A DNA stretch of 64,000 nt from NCBI RefSeq assembly GCF_900156425.1, contig NZ_FTNO01000001.1:682001-746000 (forward strand), read 5' to 3'. The notes under the pieces were generated by a model that saw nothing but the letters and a program-made list of their open reading frames with translations, had not been told where the DNA came from and made no database searches. The position numbers were made by a program, and so were the translations under genes. This DNA comes from Haladaptatus litoreus (GTDB taxonomy: Archaea > Halobacteriota > Halobacteria > Halobacteriales > Haladaptataceae). Shown here in pieces: positions 60,586 to 64,000 of this stretch (positions are counted from its first letter, which is position 1; the number at the start of each line of letters is the position of its first letter).

Positions 60586-62288
60586 TGCTCGCGCGACTCG
60601 CCACCCTGTATCCGTGGGACGTTTCACCCGATTCCGACATCGACCGCGCGCTCGGATTTCTGGGAACTGACGCGGACAGCACGACGGTCATTCGCGCGGG
60701 AAACGGCGCAGCGATTCTCGGCTGCTTCGTCGCGCTCGTCGTGACGGCCATCGTCCCTACAGGGGTTCGGATTCCGACCGCCGGACTTCTGTTCGCCGGT
60801 TCGCTCCTCGTTTCGATGGCAGTGCGGCGCGCTCCCGTCCTGCTCGCCGCGGCGAAACGCACGCAAGCACTCGGTGACGCACCCGACCTCGTCGCCAGAG
60901 CTGTGCTCCGAATGCGAATCGAACCGACCGCGGAAACCGCCGCCGAGTTTTCGGCCCGAACCGGCGACGGTCCGCTTGCTGCCAGTTTGGATGGCCACGT
61001 TCGGCGTGCGGTCGGGTCGCCTGATTCGGGATTTGTCGCGTTCGCCGAGGAATGGAACTCGTGGAATCAAGCGCTCAATCGGGCAGTGACGCTCGTTTCG
61101 GCCGCCAGCGAAGCACCGCCCGACGAACGTGAGCGAACGCTCGACCGTGCGCTGTCTGCGATACTCGACGGAACGCGGGAAGATATGGCAAAGTTCGTAT
61201 CGGAGATTCGCGAACCGGCGACCGCGATGTACGCTTTTGGGGTTTTGCTCCCGCTCGCGCTGGTCGCGGTACTCCCGTCGGCACGGGCCGCAGGTGTGCC
61301 ACTGTCACCGACCGTACTGGTCGTCGTCTACGACATCGTGCTTCCGCTTGCGCTCGTCGCCTGCTGCGTGTGGCTTCTCACCCACCGTCCGGTCGCGTTT
61401 CCGCCGCCGGACGTGACTCGCGCGCATCCGGACGTGCCGAATCGACGGCGAGACGTGTTGATCGTGAGTTCCGTCGCTGGCGCGGTTGCGTTTTTCGTCA
61501 CCGGGTTCCTGCTTCCGGACTGGACGCGCTGGATTGCCGGTGTCGGATGCACGCTGGGATGCTCGCTCGTCGGGGTGACACAACCGACAGTCCGGGTCAG
61601 AAACCGGGTTCGCGCCGCCGAGGAGAATTTGACCGACGCGCTGTATCTCGTCGGTCGGCGAGTGAACGACGGCATCGCCGTCGAACGCGCGATTTCGGTC
61701 GCCAGCGACGAAATCCCCGGCGAGACGGGCGACCTGTTCGTGCGGGCAGACCGTATCCAGCGACGGCTTCGACTCGGCGTTCGAGAATCCTTCCTCGGCG
61801 ACCACGGCGCGCTCGCGGACGTTCCAAGTCCACGCGCGAGGAGTGCCGCGGCACTCCTCGCGCTTTCGGCACGGGAAGGACGGCCCGCTGGCGGTGCGGT
61901 GTTGTCGATGGCAGATCATCTGGACGACCTTCAACAGGTCGAACGCGAGGCGCGGCGCGAATTGGCGCAAGTGACGGGAACGCTTCGCCACACGGGGTCG
62001 CTGTTCGGCCCGCTCGTTTCGGGAGCGACGGTTGCTCTCGCTGGTGGAATGGGAGGCGTTGGAGCAACAGGAACGAACACCGCTCTCGGCGGTGCGTTTC
62101 CAGTGGACGTTCTCGGACTCGCAGTCGGCGCCTACGTCCTCTTGCTTTCGGCGATACCCACGACGCTGGCGGTCGGATTGGAACACGGACTCGACAGAAC
62201 GCTCGTCGGGTACCGAGTCGGCCACGCCTTGCTCTCCGCAACCGGAATCTACCTCGTCGCATTCGTACTCGCGGGAGCTGTAGCCTGA
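60585..62288 (+). CDS. Secretion/pilus platform membrane protein (T2SF/TadC-like)
   Basis: 567 aa from ATG 60585 (or GTG 60582), overlapping the ATPase stop. Two related halves, each with a cytoplasmic helical domain followed by membrane helices: REPATAMYAFGVLLPLALVA and GSLFGPLVSGATVALAGGMG. The helical LTDALYLVGRRVNDGIAVERA and ARREL-QVTGTLRHTGSL segments match GspF/TadB/TadC proteins that anchor the motor ATPase. The frame is intact although its partner ATPase is broken. Confidence 0.8.
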   Translation: MLARLATLYPWDVSPDSDIDRALGFLGTDADSTTVIRAGNGAAILGCFVALVVTAIVPTGVRIPTAGLLFAGSLLVSMAVRRAPVLLAAAKRTQALGDAPDLVARAVLRMRIEPTAETAAEFSARTGDGPLAASLDGHVRRAVGSPDSGFVAFAEEWNSWNQALNRAVTLVSAASEAPPDERERTLDRALSAILDGTREDMAKFVSEIREPATAMYAFGVLLPLALVAVLPSARAAGVPLSPTVLVVVYDIVLPLALVACCVWLLTHRPVAFPPPDVTRAHPDVPNRRRDVLIVSSVAGAVAFFVTGFLLPDWTRWIAGVGCTLGCSLVGVTQPTVRVRNRVRAAEENLTDALYLVGRRVNDGIAVERAISVASDEIPGETGDLFVRADRIQRRLRLGVRESFLGDHGALADVPSPRARSAAALLALSAREGRPAGGAVLSMADHLDDLQQVEREARRELAQVTGTLRHTGSLFGPLVSGATVALAGGMGGVGATGTNTALGGAFPVDVLGLAVGAYVLLLSAIPTTLAVGLEHGLDRTLVGYRVGHALLSATGIYLVAFVLAGAVA

Positions 62289-62293
62289 GCGTA

Positions 62294-62329
62294 GGTTTAA
62301 GTCGGAAAACGAACCCACTCCGGGCCATG
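62294..62329 (+). promoter_or_regulatory. 36-nt promoter/leader segment, copy 2
   Basis: Contains TTTAAG (62296-62301) and TCGGAAAACGAA, ending in ATG 62327. Near-identical to 59616-59651. Confidence 0.6.
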
Positions 62330-62812
62330 TTCGATGCACCTGTCGATGCGTGGTACGTCTAGCTCGGCGTAGCGATGGCGAGTCTGGTGGTGTTCGGCGT
62401 CGCCGCCGAACTGCCGACGACACCGCCACCGGACGCCGCCCGTGCGGTGAATACGGTCGATTCCGTTGCGGGATGTGAGTACACTGCGACCGCGGAGCAT
62501 CCGATTTCGGCGCGGGAAGTCAAACTCGGTGCTCACAGACTCGGATTACGCGGCGTGGGCGGGACCGCCCACGCCACGTTCGTCTCAGATTCGGTCGTTC
62601 CAGTCGGGAACGTGGCTGGGTCGAAACGAGGCACGAACCTCCGGCGCGTGCTGAACGGAGAGCCACCCGCTTCCGTGTTCGCTTCCCCGACCGATTTCGC
62701 GTCGGCGGTACGCGTCGCCGGAAATCGGAGAGCAACGTGGCAGGGCGCGGACAACACCCTTCAGATTCGCTGTGTTTCGTGGGAGGGAGTGGATGCCACC
62801 CTGGTCGCGTGA
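62327..62812 (+). pseudogene. DUF7283-like pilus-cluster gene with in-frame TAG at codon 12
   Basis: Reads MFDAPVDAWYV, then TAG (62360-62362), then LGVAMASLVVFGVAAELP and on to the stop at 62812, 161 sense codons. The N-terminus is what I recall for DUF7283, where the position is usually Trp (TGG), so TGG to TAG is the simplest change. The rest is a secreted or anchored domain after one membrane helix. Translation could restart at ATG 62375, giving 145 aa without the first 16 codons. Confidence 0.65.
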
Positions 62813-63224
62813 GCGGGCACAAGCCGAACCGCTCCCTGCACTCATTGCGGTGTTCGCCGTGTGCGTCGGACTCGTGACTTACACGGGAGTCTTGGGCGAC
62901 GCGATGCCGGAACCGAATCGGAATCCAGCGCCAGCAACCCTGTCGGAAGTCGAGCAGGTCATCAGTTCGAACGGCGTCGTGGCACCGACTCGGATTGCTG
63001 ACGCGCTCCGAACGAAACCGGCAGGGTACCGTCTCAACATCACGCTTTCGACGGGTTCGGGGAACGAAAATCACACTCAACTGTGGCACGCAGGCCCGCC
63101 AGTCCCGAGGACTGCGGATTCCGTGGGTTCCGCGGAATCTGCCGAAATCGCTGAAACCGTGGTAAGCGTTCGAATCTCCCCCGGAAACATCCGTCCGGCC
63201 CGCCTGCGCGTGGAGGTGTGGTAA
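62793..63224 (+). CDS. Pilus-cluster membrane protein (DUF7285-like)
   Basis: 143 aa from ATG 62793 (MPPWSRERAQAEPLPALIAV), overlapping the preceding gene by 20 nt. The Q-A-E-P segment directly before one membrane helix (LPALIAVFAVCVGLVTYTGV) resembles the start of Tad-like pseudopilins. The extracytoplasmic part is short with an NITLSTGSGNENHTQLW stretch rich in potential N-glycosylation sites. The stop overlaps the next ATG by one base. Confidence 0.7.
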   Translation: MPPWSRERAQAEPLPALIAVFAVCVGLVTYTGVLGDAMPEPNRNPAPATLSEVEQVISSNGVVAPTRIADALRTKPAGYRLNITLSTGSGNENHTQLWHAGPPVPRTADSVGSAESAEIAETVVSVRISPGNIRPARLRVEVW

Positions 63225-64000
63225 TGGGCGAAACCGGACGACGGGCCATCAGCACCGTCTTCGACGTGACGCTCTGTCTGCTGTTGGTGAGCGCCAGCGC
63301 GTTCGTCCTCGTCGGGGCGCAGTCGTCCCGTCAGGCCATGACTAACGAGGAACCAACCGGCAAGGAACCGACCGCCGAATCGACGGCGAACGTCCTCGTC
63401 ACCAGCACCGCGGCGGTGAACTACACGATTCGAACCGAACAAAAGTCGCTGTCGCGAAAAAACCACGGCACACTCGCGGGACTGCTCACTGAGGCTGCGA
63501 TTGCCAATACGACGGTTCACGGAAGCAAACTGATGCGGGAGAGCGAGAATTTCGAAACCACGGTGGCACGCCGAGTACGGAATCAAGTCGGTATCACGAA
63601 CGGGACGAACACACAAGTCGTCGTTCGCTGGCAACCGTATCGAGACGCCCACATTCGAGGAGAAACCGCCGTCGGAAACTCGCCACCGCGAGACGCGACT
63701 GTGCACGCGGCCTCCGTGTCCGTTCCGAGTGGACTGCCGGGAGTTCGAGACGATACACTCGATGCGGCACGGCAGGATGGCTATCGCGGCGTTGCACGCG
63801 TCGTTGCGACCGGAATCGTCTCTGGGTTGTTGCCGGAACATTCGACGAATCTCGCGCTCCACGACCGACCCCCGGTGGCGGATTCCGCGGCCGGACGATT
63901 CCAACGACTGGGTGAGCAGTACTATACTGATTTGCCGAGCGGTGCGAACGATGGAAACGGGATAGGAACCAGACAAACACTTGTCCGAGCCATAACTGCG
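63224..64000 (+). CDS. Pilus-cluster protein (DUF7284-like), 3' end outside window
   Basis: 259 codons without stop up to the window edge. MGETGRRAISTVFDVTLCLL opens into one membrane helix (LLLVSASAFVLVGAQS), followed by an acidic extracytoplasmic domain with Asn-x-Thr sites. The family name is from memory. Continues the cluster, so more pilus-like genes are expected to the right of the window. Confidence 0.7.
   Translation, partial: MGETGRRAISTVFDVTLCLLLVSASAFVLVGAQSSRQAMTNEEPTGKEPTAESTANVLVTSTAAVNYTIRTEQKSLSRKNHGTLAGLLTEAAIANTTVHGSKLMRESENFETTVARRVRNQVGITNGTNTQVVVRWQPYRDAHIRGETAVGNSPPRDATVHAASVSVPSGLPGVRDDTLDAARQDGYRGVARVVATGIVSGLLPEHSTNLALHDRPPVADSAAGRFQRLGEQYYTDLPSGANDGNGIGTRQTLVRAITA

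Noticed and set aside
62360..62362. TAG read as pyrrolysine
   Set aside because: No pyl genes or methylamine methyltransferase context is present; a Trp-to-stop change is simpler.

Overview
The window is 64 kb of a haloarchaeal (class Halobacteria) chromosome. The proteins are strongly acidic. It carries archaeal information genes (TFB, Spt5, SecE, thermosome, membrane-anchored LonB, archaeal NadM, D-aminoacyl-tRNA deacylase, GatCA), a CetZ tubulin as well as FtsZ1, F420-type enzymes, menaquinone genes, many micro zinc-finger proteins, and TATA-type promoters about 25 nt ahead of start codons (leaderless genes). GC content is moderate and codon use resembles Haladaptatus-like genera; that genus guess is only an inference. 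No rRNA, tRNA, intact insertion sequence or CRISPR array was seen.

Layout. 1-10.7 kb: aldo/keto reductase (cut by the window edge), polysaccharide-deacetylase lipoprotein, MFS transporter, GpgS-like glycosyltransferase, CoA-pyrophosphatase-type NUDIX, a three-gene run (luciferase-like protein, creatininase-family amidohydrolase, DAO-type flavoenzyme), Hsp20 plus a micro zinc protein. 11-19.4 kb: radical SAM, TRAM, YkgJ cluster/MBL pair, small regulators, F420-dependent PPOX protein, methyltransferase, GT2, amidohydrolase. 19.5-28.4 kb: thermosome, TRIC channel, SAM hydrolase/nadM operon divergent from lonB, CPBP protease, spt5-secE and a frameshifted lipoprotein gene. 28.4-33.5 kb: ftsZ1, dtdA and two CaCA antiporters. 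33.5-39.1 kb: aroE, an HhH protein and a pabB/pabA/pabC cluster split by a dispersed repeat, then a Rieske protein. 39.4-48.7 kb: purL, an AT-rich gene-poor island, PHP/asparagine-synthase-like operon, micro zinc proteins, NUDIX, tfb, gatCA. 48.9-56.1 kb: HTH, NRDE protein, menA-menC-menE, an RNA polymerase epsilon-like gene and menB. 56.2-64 kb: aminotransferase, cetZ and the start of a haloarchaeal Tad/type-IV-pilus-like secretion cluster.

The most notable non-genic signals are: (i) a dispersed element with inverted ends (family A; full copies near 6.9 and 36.8 kb, partial copies elsewhere); (ii) a second dispersed element (family B; 12.8, 13.4, 55.1 kb) whose central hairpin changes sequence but keeps its pairing; (iii) a ~40-nt promoter-like motif present four times around the RNA polymerase epsilon-like gene and upstream of menA.

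The pilus-like cluster appears to be decaying or contains sequence errors. Its motor ATPase has lost most of its N-terminal domain and carries a 1-nt frameshift, and a downstream gene has an in-frame TAG at codon 12. Both damaged genes sit behind near-identical 36-nt promoter/leader segments. DUF numbers quoted for haloarchaeal families are from memory and should be treated as labels to verify.
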